From Macrococcus sp. DPC7161 (GTDB lineage Bacteria > Bacillota > Bacilli > Staphylococcales > Staphylococcaceae): a stretch of 64,000 nucleotides of DNA. The stretch lies in the NCBI RefSeq assembly GCF_004117835.1, contig NZ_SDSC01000002.1, positions 1 to 64,000 of the forward strand. The letters run 5' to 3'. The position numbers were made by a program, and so were the translations under genes. Every line of letters begins with the position of its first letter. Within the stretch, counting starts at the first letter, position 1. The notes under the pieces are model-generated. The model was not told the origin of the DNA, made no database searches, and was given only the letters and a program-made list of their open reading frames with translations. This document shows, in pieces, positions 27,620 to 36,919 of this stretch.

Positions 27620-28342
27620 CTATTTTAATCCGATTTGACTCTTGAAATCTTTAATGTATGAACGACTAACTTGTAACTTAATATCCTTTGTCAGTTTCAC
27701 TTGAAACGTATGATTAAACCAAGGCTCAGCACTAATAATATGTTCTTTATTGATGATGCTCCCACGATGAATCTTCAGAAATAATGTTTCAGGTAATTTC
27801 TTCTGAAAAGTCGCCAATGTGTCATTGATCAAGTAGTCACCCTTAATCGTATTAATCATGAGATGCCCTTGCTCGACCGATACAGCAATAATATCTTTTA
27901 CATTTAATACATAAATTTTATCGTCTACTTGAATCGAAATGTTCTCTACTTTCATAACTGGTGCAATCACTTCAGATTTATCTTTTAATAAATTCTGCGC
28001 TTTAACCACTGTTTGTTCTATTCTTGATGCTTCAAAAGGCTTTAATACATAATCAATGGCATTCAATTCGAATGCTTTTACAGCATACATATCATACGCA
28101 GTTGCAAACACAATAAGTGGTGGTTGCTTCATTTTATTAATCTTTTCAGCTAAAGTTAAACCACTTTCATTCATTAAATGAATATCTAAAAATAACAAAT
28201 CATATTGATGTTGTAGCAATTGTTCAAAAGTACTCTCTATAGAGTCTGCCTCATCTACATTTTCAACAGCATCCATTTCATTTAATAAATAACTCAATTC
28301 ATTGCGCGCTAATGGCTCATCATCGGTGATTAATATATTCAT
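27620..28342 (-). CDS. lytR: response regulator LytR (LytTR family)
   Basis: A 240-residue response regulator. The receiver domain has the acidic pair DDEP (residues 6-9), the phospho-acceptor Asp in LLFLDIH (~residue 55) and the conserved Lys in YVLKPF. From ~140 a LytTR DNA-binding domain follows (FLKIHRGSIINKEHI). It starts at ATG 28342 inside the last codons of lytS (23-base overlap), so the two are coupled. In S. aureus it senses membrane potential changes through LytS and switches on lrgAB. Confidence 0.95.
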   Translation of the reverse strand: MNILITDDEPLARNELSYLLNEMDAVENVDEADSIESTFEQLLQHQYDLLFLDIHLMNESGLTLAEKINKMKQPPLIVFATAYDMYAVKAFELNAIDYVLKPFEASRIEQTVVKAQNLLKDKSEVIAPVMKVENISIQVDDKIYVLNVKDIIAVSVEQGHLMINTIKGDYLINDTLATFQKKLPETLFLKIHRGSIINKEHIISAEPWFNHTFQVKLTKDIKLQVSRSYIKDFKSQIGLK

Positions 28343-30089
28343 CTGTTTCATCCTTTCTTATCGGAATATCGCAATAAAATAATGTGCCATTGTTCCCTGT
28401 ATTAAAATGTAGTGCACTTGAAGTGCCAAATAAACTGATTAACCTACGATTTAAGTTTTCTAATGCGCTACCTGTTCCTGAAGTTGAATCAACAGGTGTT
28501 TTTCCAATCGCCTCAATTTTGGCTTGATCAATACCAAAGCCATTATCTTGTACTTTAATATGTAGCATTTCATTATTTTTTTCAACAAGTACTAGTACAT
28601 CATTATCTGTTTTTCTATGTTGAAACGCATGTTTAATCGCATTCTCAACTAATATTTGAATCAAAAATGGTGGTACTTTTTCATCCAAGCAAGTTGGATC
28701 AATAGAGAAAGACACATTGAACCTTTCAGGAAATCTTGCTTGTTCTAAGTTTAAATAAGCTTTTACTTGTTGAATTTCAGAGTCAACCGTAATCGTGTTA
28801 GATCTTGCACCTTGCAAATTAGATCTAAAGAAATGACTTAAGCTTAACAATAATTCTCGTGCTTTCATCGCATCAACACGTATCAATGCCGAAATAGTAT
28901 TAATGGCATTAAAGAAAAAGTGCGGATTCACTTGTGCATGTAATGATTTGATTTCAGCATCTTTCAACAACTTACTTTGTATATCGACACGACCCAGTTC
29001 AATTTGACTCGAGAATATCTTCGCCAAGCCTTCTGCTAAATTCCTTTCAGCAATCGTTAAATCGCGTTGTTCTGTAAAATAAAACTTCAACGTCCCAATA
29101 ACTTCATCTTTCGATTCGAGCGGAACAACAATCGCACGTTCTAGCGGACATCCTGGATGTGAGCAACCTATTTCTTGCCTTGAATGCGCATGTTTCATCT
29201 TACCTGTTTTAATAACATCCTTTGATAAATCCGTAATAATTTTTTTCTTAGGGGTGTGATGATCACTGCCAGCACCGACATGTGCGAGAATATCTGTTTT
29301 GTTCGTAATGGATACCGCTGATACTTTCATTGTATCTTTAATAATTTGTGCTACTTGTTGTGCCGATTTCTCCGTTAGTCCACTTCTAAAGTAAGGCAGT
29401 GTTTCATTGGTTAAATTCAAAACATCTTGTGTTTGAATGGCTTTCATTCTCTCTTCTAATTCAATCGTTGATAAAATAATGGACAAGAAAATTGCTGTCC
29501 CTAAACTATTAACCAACATCATAGGCAAAGCAATAAACTTTACTAATTCAATCGCATTTGCTGTATTACTTGCAAATAAAATGATACAAATCATTTGTAC
29601 CGCTTCTAAAACAATTCCAATAATAATACCTTGTTTAATCGTTGGGTATGATGACTTACGTAAACTTAAATAACCATAGAATCCTGACAACAAGCCTATA
29701 ACACCTGATGAAATGATGTAAGTATAGACATCTTTACCACCAATCATAAATCGCGATATCCCAGATATTAACCCGACAAATATACCTACAAATGGGCCAC
29801 CAATCAACCCAGCAACACTGATGGACAAAACTCGTGTATTTGCCAGCGATGCATCTCGTTCAATATGTAAGAAGATTTGACTGGAAATGATATGATTATG
29901 TCTAATTTCAATTCCTGTAATATTCGAACACATCGCGAAAATCCCAAAGACCACCACAAGTTTAACTTTAGTCGACCACGAACTTCGATTGGCCATAATG
30001 CGTTTAAAATATGGAATATTCATCAAGATATAAGCAAGCAAAATAATAATGCCTAAACGTTCCACCAACAAAATAAATAAACTAAACAT
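28320..30089 (-). CDS. lytS: sensor histidine kinase LytS
   Basis: A 589-residue sensor kinase. The N-terminal ~200 residues are the 5TMR-LYT membrane sensor (six or so helices), then a GAF-type domain (~220-360), then the His_kinase domain with the phospho-acceptor in LHAQVNPHFFFNAINT and the ATP-binding N box LVENAIKHAF and G boxes (DNGFGID, GSALENL). It is the upstream member of lytSR. Divergent fmhA begins 120 bases away. Confidence 0.95.
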   Translation of the reverse strand: MFSLFILLVERLGIIILLAYILMNIPYFKRIMANRSSWSTKVKLVVVFGIFAMCSNITGIEIRHNHIISSQIFLHIERDASLANTRVLSISVAGLIGGPFVGIFVGLISGISRFMIGGKDVYTYIISSGVIGLLSGFYGYLSLRKSSYPTIKQGIIIGIVLEAVQMICIILFASNTANAIELVKFIALPMMLVNSLGTAIFLSIILSTIELEERMKAIQTQDVLNLTNETLPYFRSGLTEKSAQQVAQIIKDTMKVSAVSITNKTDILAHVGAGSDHHTPKKKIITDLSKDVIKTGKMKHAHSRQEIGCSHPGCPLERAIVVPLESKDEVIGTLKFYFTEQRDLTIAERNLAEGLAKIFSSQIELGRVDIQSKLLKDAEIKSLHAQVNPHFFFNAINTISALIRVDAMKARELLLSLSHFFRSNLQGARSNTITVDSEIQQVKAYLNLEQARFPERFNVSFSIDPTCLDEKVPPFLIQILVENAIKHAFQHRKTDNDVLVLVEKNNEMLHIKVQDNGFGIDQAKIEAIGKTPVDSTSGTGSALENLNRRLISLFGTSSALHFNTGNNGTLFYCDIPIRKDETDEYINHR

Positions 30090-30209
30090 TAAAGCACCCC
30101 TATTCTAATATGTCCCATTATACACCAACACTTTACTTTATCTTATGTATAATCGTGAAAACTTTGGTATAATCAACTTACAATTGAAGTCAGAAGGGAT
30201 ATTTTTATT

Positions 30210-31448
30210 ATGAAATTTTGTGAATTGAATGTCGTTGAATACGAGCAATTCGTAAACACACACTTTAGTCACTATACACAAATGCAATACCATTATGATT
30301 ATAAAATGGATCATAATGAACCTGTACATCTTGTAGGCGTTAAAGATGGAGACACTGTACTTGCAGCATGTTTATTAACTGGTGCTAAAGTATTTAAATT
30401 CTTTAACTATTATTATTCTCATCGCGGTCCAGTAATGGATCATCACAATAAAGCACTTGTTGATACTTTCTACAACGGATTAACAGCATATCTCAAAAAG
30501 AAAAATGGTTTATTCGTACTTGTTGATCCACATATCGTTATCCAAAAGCGTGATCACGATGGTAATGTTACAGAAACATTTGAACATAAAGATATTATTC
30601 AAAATTTAGAAGCTTTAGGATATCACCACAAAGGCTATTCAGTCGGCTATTCAATGGACTCTCAAGCAAGATTTTTATCGGTATTGAACTTAAAAGACAA
30701 ATCAGAAGCTGATTTATTAAAGGCAATGGAATATAAAACACGTAGAAATATTAACAAAACTATCGAAATGGGCGTTAAATTACGTGACTTATCTATCGAT
30801 GAAACAGAAACATTCTTTGAATTATTTAATATGGCAAAAGACAAACATGGCTTCTCATTCATGGGTTATGATCACTTTGTAAGAATGCAAAAGATATACA
30901 AAGACAAGTGTCGTTTAGTTTTAAGTTATATTGATTTAAATGAACATTTAGCTACACTTGAAGCTGACCTTGCGAAAAAGCAAGCTGATTATGATAAACA
31001 TAAAGCTGAATTAGATGAAAATCCAGACTTTAGAAAGTTAAGAAATAAAGTCGCTGAATTAGAGAAAGCTGTTAATAATCAAAAGAAAAAAATCGAAGAC
31101 ATTAAAGCTTTAAAAGCTACAGATGGCGATATATTAAACTTAGCAAGTGCGTTGTATATCCGCAATAATCATGAATTGTACTATTTATCAAGCGGGTCAA
31201 ATCCAAAGTACAATCAATTCATGGGTGCGTACAATATGATGTGGGAAATGATTAAATACGCAAAGTCATTAGGCTTAGACTATTATAACTTCTACGGGGT
31301 AAGTGGAGACTTCTCTGAATCATCAACAGATGCTGGTGTTATTAAATTCAAAAAAGGATTTAACGCTGAAGTAGATGAATTTATCGGCGATTTCGAAAAA
31401 CCTTTAAAACCGTTCTTCTATAAATTATATAAAATGAAACAAAAATAA
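30210..31448 (+). CDS. fmhA: FemABX-family peptidyltransferase, FmhA-like
   Basis: A 412-residue aminoacyl-tRNA-dependent transferase of the interpeptide-bridge family. The two GNAT-like halves are typical (YYYSHRGPVMD near 68, YNFYGVSGDFSES near 360), and a coiled-coil arm of about 60 residues (EADLAKKQADYDKHK...) interrupts the second half, as in FemA/FemB. Wording such as YKTRRNINKTIEMGV and KDKHGFSFM is closer to FmhA than to FemA, FemB or FmhB. FmhA can put serine into the glycine bridge under some conditions; the precise role here is inferred. Single gene with a strong terminator. Confidence 0.85.
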   Translation: MKFCELNVVEYEQFVNTHFSHYTQMQYHYDYKMDHNEPVHLVGVKDGDTVLAACLLTGAKVFKFFNYYYSHRGPVMDHHNKALVDTFYNGLTAYLKKKNGLFVLVDPHIVIQKRDHDGNVTETFEHKDIIQNLEALGYHHKGYSVGYSMDSQARFLSVLNLKDKSEADLLKAMEYKTRRNINKTIEMGVKLRDLSIDETETFFELFNMAKDKHGFSFMGYDHFVRMQKIYKDKCRLVLSYIDLNEHLATLEADLAKKQADYDKHKAELDENPDFRKLRNKVAELEKAVNNQKKKIEDIKALKATDGDILNLASALYIRNNHELYYLSSGSNPKYNQFMGAYNMMWEMIKYAKSLGLDYYNFYGVSGDFSESSTDAGVIKFKKGFNAEVDEFIGDFEKPLKPFFYKLYKMKQK

Positions 31449-31455
31449 AATACGT

Positions 31456-31506
31456 AAAAAGAGTATGAGCAACCAATATCACACATTGATTGCTCATACT
31501 CTTTTT
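31456..31506 (+). terminator. bidirectional terminator after fmhA
   Basis: AAAAAGAGTATGAGCAA (31456-31472) pairs with TTGCTCATACTCTTTTT (31490-31506). It stands between fmhA and the convergent SgrR gene. Confidence 0.92.
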
Positions 31507-31536
31507 CATTATTCACAAAATAAAAGCTGTAATAAC

Positions 31537-33135
31537 CTACAAATCCTTAGACAATATGTGACTATAATCAATAATCCCGTATTGCTTCACTTTAACATTA
31601 GTCATATGCGTTGGCACGATGAATTTACGATGTTTCTCGATTAAAGGAATCATATAATAAGACGACTCTAAGTAATTTAAGTAATCTTCCGCAAGACCTT
31701 TAACATCTTTAGCATCTTCTTTATGATACATTGTTTCTAAGAAAGCTTTCCCTTTCTCTTCAACCTCATACCATTCATGTACTTTACAATGAGTAAGTAA
31801 GTTAAATGTTTTATACGGTTGTAAATGGTGATAACTCTCAGACATCCATACTAAGTCACAATCAAACGTTGTTAAATGGCTATTTATATAGAGTTCATGA
31901 TCTATTTCTCTAATTTCTGCTGCAACACCGTATGTTGCCAATGCATTACACAATTGTGTTAGTTTCTTTCTTGTATAACGGTCCGCCAAAATGACAAGTG
32001 GTCTTTCAAATTTCGGCACTGTTAAAAGCATCTCTTGAGGTTTATGGTTCAACCACTTATATAAATACGTATGAAAATCTAGATGATTATAAAATGTAGC
32101 CACTGCCACACGACTCACAAAAGCACGTTGCTCAATCGTTAAATCTTTGTGCAGTGGATTAAATAATAGAAAGTCCGTACCAGAATAACAGGTTGTCGAT
32201 ACAGTGTGTTTATACTTTTTCGTGTGATAATCAAAGTATTTAGATAGGTTGGCAATAAAATAAATGACTGTAACATCTACTTTACGATTATAAAATTTAT
32301 TTACACGTAATTCTATTTCTTCAGGCGTATGCTTATATAAATAATAAGGACCCGTACCAATAACCTTTCCATCAACGACTTTAACCATCGATACAAATGG
32401 CTCCGTTAATGTGTACTTTAATATATCGCTATAAGTCGGACATACCAATTTCACATGATAATCATTAACAACTACCACTTCTATATCTGCATCGAGAAAT
32501 TTTTGATACGCGCCTTCTTTTCTGATTTGATCCAAAGAAAACTTCACATCGTGCGCCGTAAAGTTACTACCGTCTGAGAAATACACATTTTTCTTCAAAT
32601 ACATGTGTAACTCATTGTTTATCCATTCATCATACTTTAACAATTGATACTCAATTTCCCCTGTGTCACTGATACAATATAGCGTATGAAAGATTTGAAA
32701 GTTAACCTGAGTACCTACAATATCTTTCGTATAAAAAGGATGTATCTTATTAGGGATGCCATAAACGAAATCCATAATGGAAATGCGATGTTCTTCATCT
32801 TCAGGCGTTTTACTTTCTTCAATGAGTTCCAAAATGACCTTAATAGATTCTGGATGCCATGGCAATGCCAAATATTCTTCAAGTTCTTTTATCGATAATT
32901 TATCTTTATTATTGATAACATAATGGAATAATTCTTTTTCAATATCCACATTAATATCTATTTGCTTCTTAATCCCACGTCCAGATCCTGCTGTATAACT
33001 AATTAAGCCACTTTCAGACCAATGCTTTAATAGACGCGTTAATTGTCTATTAGAAACCCCTAAATATGTTGCTAAATCTAGTGTCGGATTATCCTCTTCT
33101 AAATAACGATCTAACAACAATAATCGTTTATTCAC
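31537..33135 (-). CDS. SgrR-type transcriptional regulator (downstream copy)
   Basis: A 532-residue protein combining an N-terminal winged helix-turn-helix (LATYLGVSNRQLTRLLKHWSESGLI, ~residues 20-45) with a C-terminal solute-binding (SBP_bac_5, oligopeptide-binding-like) domain from ~120. That is the SgrR architecture, in which the binding domain senses a small molecule. There is no signal peptide, so the binding domain is cytosolic. It lies 14 bases behind a paralogue. No sugar transporter or SgrS-like RNA is adjacent, so its ligand and targets are unknown. Confidence 0.82.
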   Translation of the reverse strand: MNKRLLLLDRYLEEDNPTLDLATYLGVSNRQLTRLLKHWSESGLISYTAGSGRGIKKQIDINVDIEKELFHYVINNKDKLSIKELEEYLALPWHPESIKVILELIEESKTPEDEEHRISIMDFVYGIPNKIHPFYTKDIVGTQVNFQIFHTLYCISDTGEIEYQLLKYDEWINNELHMYLKKNVYFSDGSNFTAHDVKFSLDQIRKEGAYQKFLDADIEVVVVNDYHVKLVCPTYSDILKYTLTEPFVSMVKVVDGKVIGTGPYYLYKHTPEEIELRVNKFYNRKVDVTVIYFIANLSKYFDYHTKKYKHTVSTTCYSGTDFLLFNPLHKDLTIEQRAFVSRVAVATFYNHLDFHTYLYKWLNHKPQEMLLTVPKFERPLVILADRYTRKKLTQLCNALATYGVAAEIREIDHELYINSHLTTFDCDLVWMSESYHHLQPYKTFNLLTHCKVHEWYEVEEKGKAFLETMYHKEDAKDVKGLAEDYLNYLESSYYMIPLIEKHRKFIVPTHMTNVKVKQYGIIDYSHILSKDL

Positions 33136-33149
33136 AAAGACCCTCCCTT

Positions 33150-34763
33150 CTAAACTACAAAGACTTTACTATAATCAAAGAACTGATTCGCTCCTGCACA
33201 GTTTGACTTAAATTGTTGTGGTAAATAATATTTTCTATACCCTAAAATTAACGGTAGAAAAAGCATTTCTTCAATAAGATAACGCCCAAGCTTCTCTTCT
33301 GCATAATGCCAATAAGCATTATGCTTCTCGTTAAATAAAGTCATCAATATTCTCGATTCAGGATTATCTGTATACCAATCTTTTAACTTAGAATTTTGTA
33401 ACATATTAAAGAAATAATGATTGATATCAATGTTTTCTATCATGAAAATGAAATCCACGTCAAATTCATTAAGGTTCGTTTTTGTATACTCATCAAACGA
33501 CACATTCACTCTTTCAATATCTAATCCACTGAATATCAGATGTTCATATATATTTTTTAATTCAGGATTAATGTAGTTAACGTAAAGCAGTTTAATTGTT
33601 TTTTCAATACGATAATTCTCCAAGTTAAATTGACTTAAATAATCTTTGATATCATCAAAAAGTCGGATAAATAATTCAGTATTATTCGCAAATCTTTTTT
33701 CAAAATATTCAATAATTAAAAGGCATAGTTTTCTTCGATCATTTAGTGACAATGTCGTGTTCGGGTTAAACAATATATTATTTACAAATGAAATGTTTTT
33801 ATCAGTTCCTTTAATCATATTGTGTTCTTTAAAGAATTCCATGTACATTTCTCGGTCACTAACAATATATAATTGCGATAATTCAGCAGGATTCGTTAGC
33901 AATGCTTCATTTCTTCTTAACACAATCATTTCATCTTCTACTTTATGGACAAAAAATGGACCTGTTCCATAATATACATCATCAATACATTTATAAATAC
34001 TCGCTGCGGAATCCATTAATAATAGTTGAATATTCGCCATTTTTCTTTTTGTATAAATTTTTAATGAGAATGTCGTCAGCGCCTCTGCTTTAATGACATT
34101 TTCATACAAATGTTTGTACAAAGGATGCTCAAATAAACGATTCAAACACGTTACAACATCTTGTGCATTTAATAGCTGACCATTAGAAAAATAATGATTT
34201 CTATTAATGAGTATCTTATAGCCATCTTCTTCCCATACATCGTAAGCAACAATTCGAGAAGTGATTTCTTGTTTATCATTATACTCATATAATCTATCCA
34301 TAATATTTTGTATGATTACAGAAGCTGCTACATCTACACCTTGTAAAGGATCAAAATCTTTAGGAATACGATATAAATAATCTACAAGTACATTTGGTTG
34401 GTCATCTTGCACTGTTTTTGCATGTTTGTAAATACCATCTTCAACATATGTAAGAATGATTTTCTTTGAGAAAGCAGATAATGGTAATTGCATTAAATCC
34501 TCTACTTCTTCTAACGAAAGTGTTTTAATTTCATTCAGTACTTGATTGATAAACAATTGTTCAATATTCGATTGCATTTGAACCATCGAACGATTGCCAC
34601 GTCCGATTCCCGTAGAATGCTTAATATAGCCGCTTGCTTCCCATTTTTTCAATAGTCTAGAAAGTTGCCTCTCTGTTATATCTAATAATTTGGCAACTTC
34701 AGTACGGTTGAATTCATGGTTTTTCAAGTAATTATTCAGTTTTAATACTTTTTCATCAATCAT
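33150..34763 (-). CDS. SgrR-type transcriptional regulator (upstream copy)
   Basis: A 537-residue paralogue of the next gene: winged helix at VAKLLDITERQLSRLLKKWEASGYIKHSTGIGRGNRS, then an SBP_bac_5-like domain (FDPLQGVDVAASVIIQNIMD, YFSNGQLLNAQDVVTCLNRLF). The two proteins share layout and motif wording but have clearly diverged, so the duplication is old. The two genes form one leftward operon. The 34764-35046 gap upstream is AT-rich and has only a terminator near 35006. Confidence 0.82.
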   Translation of the reverse strand: MIDEKVLKLNNYLKNHEFNRTEVAKLLDITERQLSRLLKKWEASGYIKHSTGIGRGNRSMVQMQSNIEQLFINQVLNEIKTLSLEEVEDLMQLPLSAFSKKIILTYVEDGIYKHAKTVQDDQPNVLVDYLYRIPKDFDPLQGVDVAASVIIQNIMDRLYEYNDKQEITSRIVAYDVWEEDGYKILINRNHYFSNGQLLNAQDVVTCLNRLFEHPLYKHLYENVIKAEALTTFSLKIYTKRKMANIQLLLMDSAASIYKCIDDVYYGTGPFFVHKVEDEMIVLRRNEALLTNPAELSQLYIVSDREMYMEFFKEHNMIKGTDKNISFVNNILFNPNTTLSLNDRRKLCLLIIEYFEKRFANNTELFIRLFDDIKDYLSQFNLENYRIEKTIKLLYVNYINPELKNIYEHLIFSGLDIERVNVSFDEYTKTNLNEFDVDFIFMIENIDINHYFFNMLQNSKLKDWYTDNPESRILMTLFNEKHNAYWHYAEEKLGRYLIEEMLFLPLILGYRKYYLPQQFKSNCAGANQFFDYSKVFVV

Positions 34764-35005
34764 TTTATTCGCCTACTTCGGTTCTATATTCTTTTTTAAA
34801 TGCGTAAGGCTTTAAGTATGGTCTTATATTGTATATCATTTTTCGTATGAAAATCTACATATTTTTACCTAATATTACATTTAACGATTCAATAGTACTT
34901 AATATAAAATATTTCTGTTTTATGATTTACTCAATAATATTTTAACAAAATAATGAACATTTATATAATAAAATTTTAAATATTTTGATATTTTATGATA
35001 AAAAA

Positions 35006-35033
35006 TACACCTCTACATAAAATGTATAGGTGC
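35006..35033 (-). terminator. terminator of small SGK-rich ORF
   Basis: TACACCTCTACAT (35006-35018) pairs with ATGTATAGGTGCA (35021-35033). The minus strand then reads TTTTTTAT. It is directly downstream of the 38-residue ORF. Confidence 0.85.
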
Positions 35034-35046
35034 ATTAAAACTTCAA

Positions 35047-35163
35047 CTATTTGTCTTCTTTTTTATTTTCTTTTTCTGATGCGTCTTTAACACGACCTGA
35101 AATCGTACTTGTCGTTTTATCAGTTACTTTACCTGAAATTGAACCTGAATTTTGTTCAGTCAT
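35047..35163 (-). CDS. 38-residue conserved-looking small protein
   Basis: A short ORF on the minus strand starting MTEQNSGSISGKVTDKT and ending KENKKEDK. AAGGAG lies upstream of the ATG and a clear terminator follows, which argues that it is a real gene. The product is hydrophilic and includes two similar SISGKV / TISGRV units, faintly like CsbD-type stress proteins. No membrane segment. It stands alone between the SgrR pair and the Old Yellow Enzyme gene. Function unknown. Confidence 0.65.
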   Translation of the reverse strand: MTEQNSGSISGKVTDKTTSTISGRVKDASEKENKKEDK

Positions 35164-35261
35164 TATGTTCACTCCTTATATTGTACGCTATTAATAACAA
35201 TACAATCATTTATACTTATTTTACTATATCGCTATTTATATGTACAGAAATAACCTTTAAA

Positions 35262-36290
35262 TTAAAATCCTGCAAAATATTGTTTTGGCACAAGTTCTTG
35301 TTGATTTATTTTGTTTAAAGTTGCATTGGCTTCTAAAGCCCAATAAGGATTTCTTAACATACCGCGGCCTACAGCTACCATATCCGCATCTTCATTTCCA
35401 ATAGTTGCATTGGCAAGCTGTGCATCATCTAATCTGCCTACAGCAATAACAGGTACTTTAAGCGCATGTTTAACTGCACGCGCTAATGGTACTTGATAAC
35501 CTGCATGTGTGCCAGGCTTTCCTCTTGAACCAATTGGACCTTCTCCACCAGATGAAATATGGAATATTTCAGCCCCTGCTTTCTCATACGCTTTGCATAA
35601 CGCAATGGCCGTATCTACATCATAACCGCCATCAACATATTCTTTAGCAGATATTCTAAAGATCAATGGCATATCTTCTGGCATTACAGCTTTTGCTGCT
35701 TGGATAACCTCTGTACCAAATCGTGTTAACTCTGCATATTCATCTGCTCTTTTATTGGTTAATGGCGAATGAAACTGATGTATTAAATAGCCGTGAGCAC
35801 CGTGTATTTCAATAGCATCAAAACCAGCTTCAACAGCGTATTTTACAGATTGTTGATATTTTTTTACCATCAACTTAACTTCATCTGTTGATAAACTTCT
35901 AGGTTTACGATAATGCTCATCAAATTGAACATCAGATGCTGATACAGGTACTTCTGCATTCTCAGCTTTTCTACCTGCATGTGCGATTTGAATCGCAATT
36001 TTGCTACCGTGCGCATGCACAGCATCAACAATCTTCTTTAATGCATCACGCTGTGTTTCATTCCATAAACCTAAGCAGCGATTCGAAATACGTCCATCGG
36101 GTTCCACATTTGTCATTTCTACAATAATCAAACCTGTGCCACCTACTGCACGGCTTACATAATGTTGAAAATGCCAATCCGTTGCTACACCATCTTCCTT
36201 TGTTACACTATATTGACACATTGGTGGCATGACGATACGATTTTTTAAATGTAATCCTTTATAAGCATAAGGTGTGAATAAATGTTCCAT
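35262..36290 (-). CDS. namA: NADPH dehydrogenase, Old Yellow Enzyme family (NamA/YqjM-like)
   Basis: A 342-residue FMN-dependent ene-reductase. Features of the YqjM subgroup: LKNRIVMPPMCQYS near the N-terminus with the FMN-tuning Cys of PPMCQYS, the active-site His pair in GAHGYLIHQFHSPL, and the FMN-phosphate loop AVGR in VIAVGRL and MVAVGRGML. It reduces activated double bonds and is linked to oxidative and electrophile stress in bacilli. AGGAGG lies 7 bases before the ATG. It follows the 59-residue ORF with 48 bases between and no visible terminator, so both may be under the SAM riboswitch. Confidence 0.92.
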   Translation of the reverse strand: MEHLFTPYAYKGLHLKNRIVMPPMCQYSVTKEDGVATDWHFQHYVSRAVGGTGLIIVEMTNVEPDGRISNRCLGLWNETQRDALKKIVDAVHAHGSKIAIQIAHAGRKAENAEVPVSASDVQFDEHYRKPRSLSTDEVKLMVKKYQQSVKYAVEAGFDAIEIHGAHGYLIHQFHSPLTNKRADEYAELTRFGTEVIQAAKAVMPEDMPLIFRISAKEYVDGGYDVDTAIALCKAYEKAGAEIFHISSGGEGPIGSRGKPGTHAGYQVPLARAVKHALKVPVIAVGRLDDAQLANATIGNEDADMVAVGRGMLRNPYWALEANATLNKINQQELVPKQYFAGF

Positions 36291-36338
36291 AACTCGGCCT
36301 CCTAAGTATGTTCTTCCTTCATTTTAAGCCATTACAGA

Positions 36339-36518
36339 TTATTTATTAATTATTTTGCTTTCGTGATTGCAAGTACTATTTACTATTTGAAACTTCTTTT
36401 CTATTTCTCTCAGTTCCCTTAATAATCGTCTTTCTATAGTTATTTGCTTTTGTGCATCTTCAAATCGCCATTGTCTCACCCATAGTAAATCAGATAAAAT
36501 GTCATTTCTTGTTCTCAT
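36339..36518 (-). CDS. 59-residue ORF under a SAM-I riboswitch
   Basis: ATG 36518 follows AAGGAG by 7 bases. The product starts MRTRNDILSDLLWVRQW and is highly charged, with a helical, Arg/Glu-rich middle (ITIERRLLRELREIEKKF) and no membrane helix. It is the first gene after a complete S-box riboswitch. I do not recognise a family. It could be a genuine small protein in methionine/SAM physiology, or the remnant of a larger methionine gene. Confidence 0.6.
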   Translation of the reverse strand: MRTRNDILSDLLWVRQWRFEDAQKQITIERRLLRELREIEKKFQIVNSTCNHESKIINK

Positions 36519-36540
36519 GAAATCACTCCTTGTTTTATTT

Positions 36541-36690
36541 ATAAAAAAATAGCCCATCTTTAGATAAAGAAGCGCCTCATGAGTTCTTCTTATCTTTCAA
36601 GTTCCCTTGTTGGAATTAGCACAGTGCAATTGCCTGTTGCTGGAGTTTCATCGGGCCAAATCCCTCCACTCGCTCTAAATAAGAAATAAG
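36541..36690 (-). ncRNA. SAM-I (S-box) riboswitch
   Basis: The minus strand has the S-box core in order: P1 arm ATAAGA/TCTTAT (36588-36593 with 36679-36684), AGAGCGAGTGGAGGGATTTG, GGCCCGATGAAACTCCAGCA, GTGCTAATTCCAAC and GAAAGATAAG. The aptamer spans about 36586-36686. The expression platform to 36541 holds an imperfect hairpin (two mismatches) followed by seven T, consistent with termination when SAM is bound. Downstream genes are a 59-residue ORF and then namA. Confidence 0.92.
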
Positions 36691-36740
36691 CTATTTTATT
36701 GTTCTTACTATCATACAAAAACTGCGTAATATTTTCAAAT

Positions 36741-36910
36741 AAAAAAGGAGGACGGAACAAAAGCGTTCAGCAACAAGTAAAAACCGAACATGAACCAAAA
36801 TCGTTCTTTGATTTTGAGTGATTGTGAGGTTCTTTACCGCAGTTGCTGCTTTTGTACCACTGATAATACGAAAAAGAGGTTGAATCATCATATGATGACT
36901 CAACCTCTTT
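36741..36910. repeat. intergenic hairpin repeat, copy 2 (with azoR terminator)
   Basis: The inverted copy of the 22.9-kb element: 36748-36853 equals the complement of 22945-23050 at 101 of 106 positions. Its right edge is a terminator hairpin, AAAGAGGTTGAATCATCA pairing with TGATGACTCAACCTCTTT (36873-36910). The hairpin differs in sequence from copy 1 but keeps the pairing. It lies just after azoR and before the SAM riboswitch. Confidence 0.85.
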
Positions 36911-36919
36911 CACTCAATA

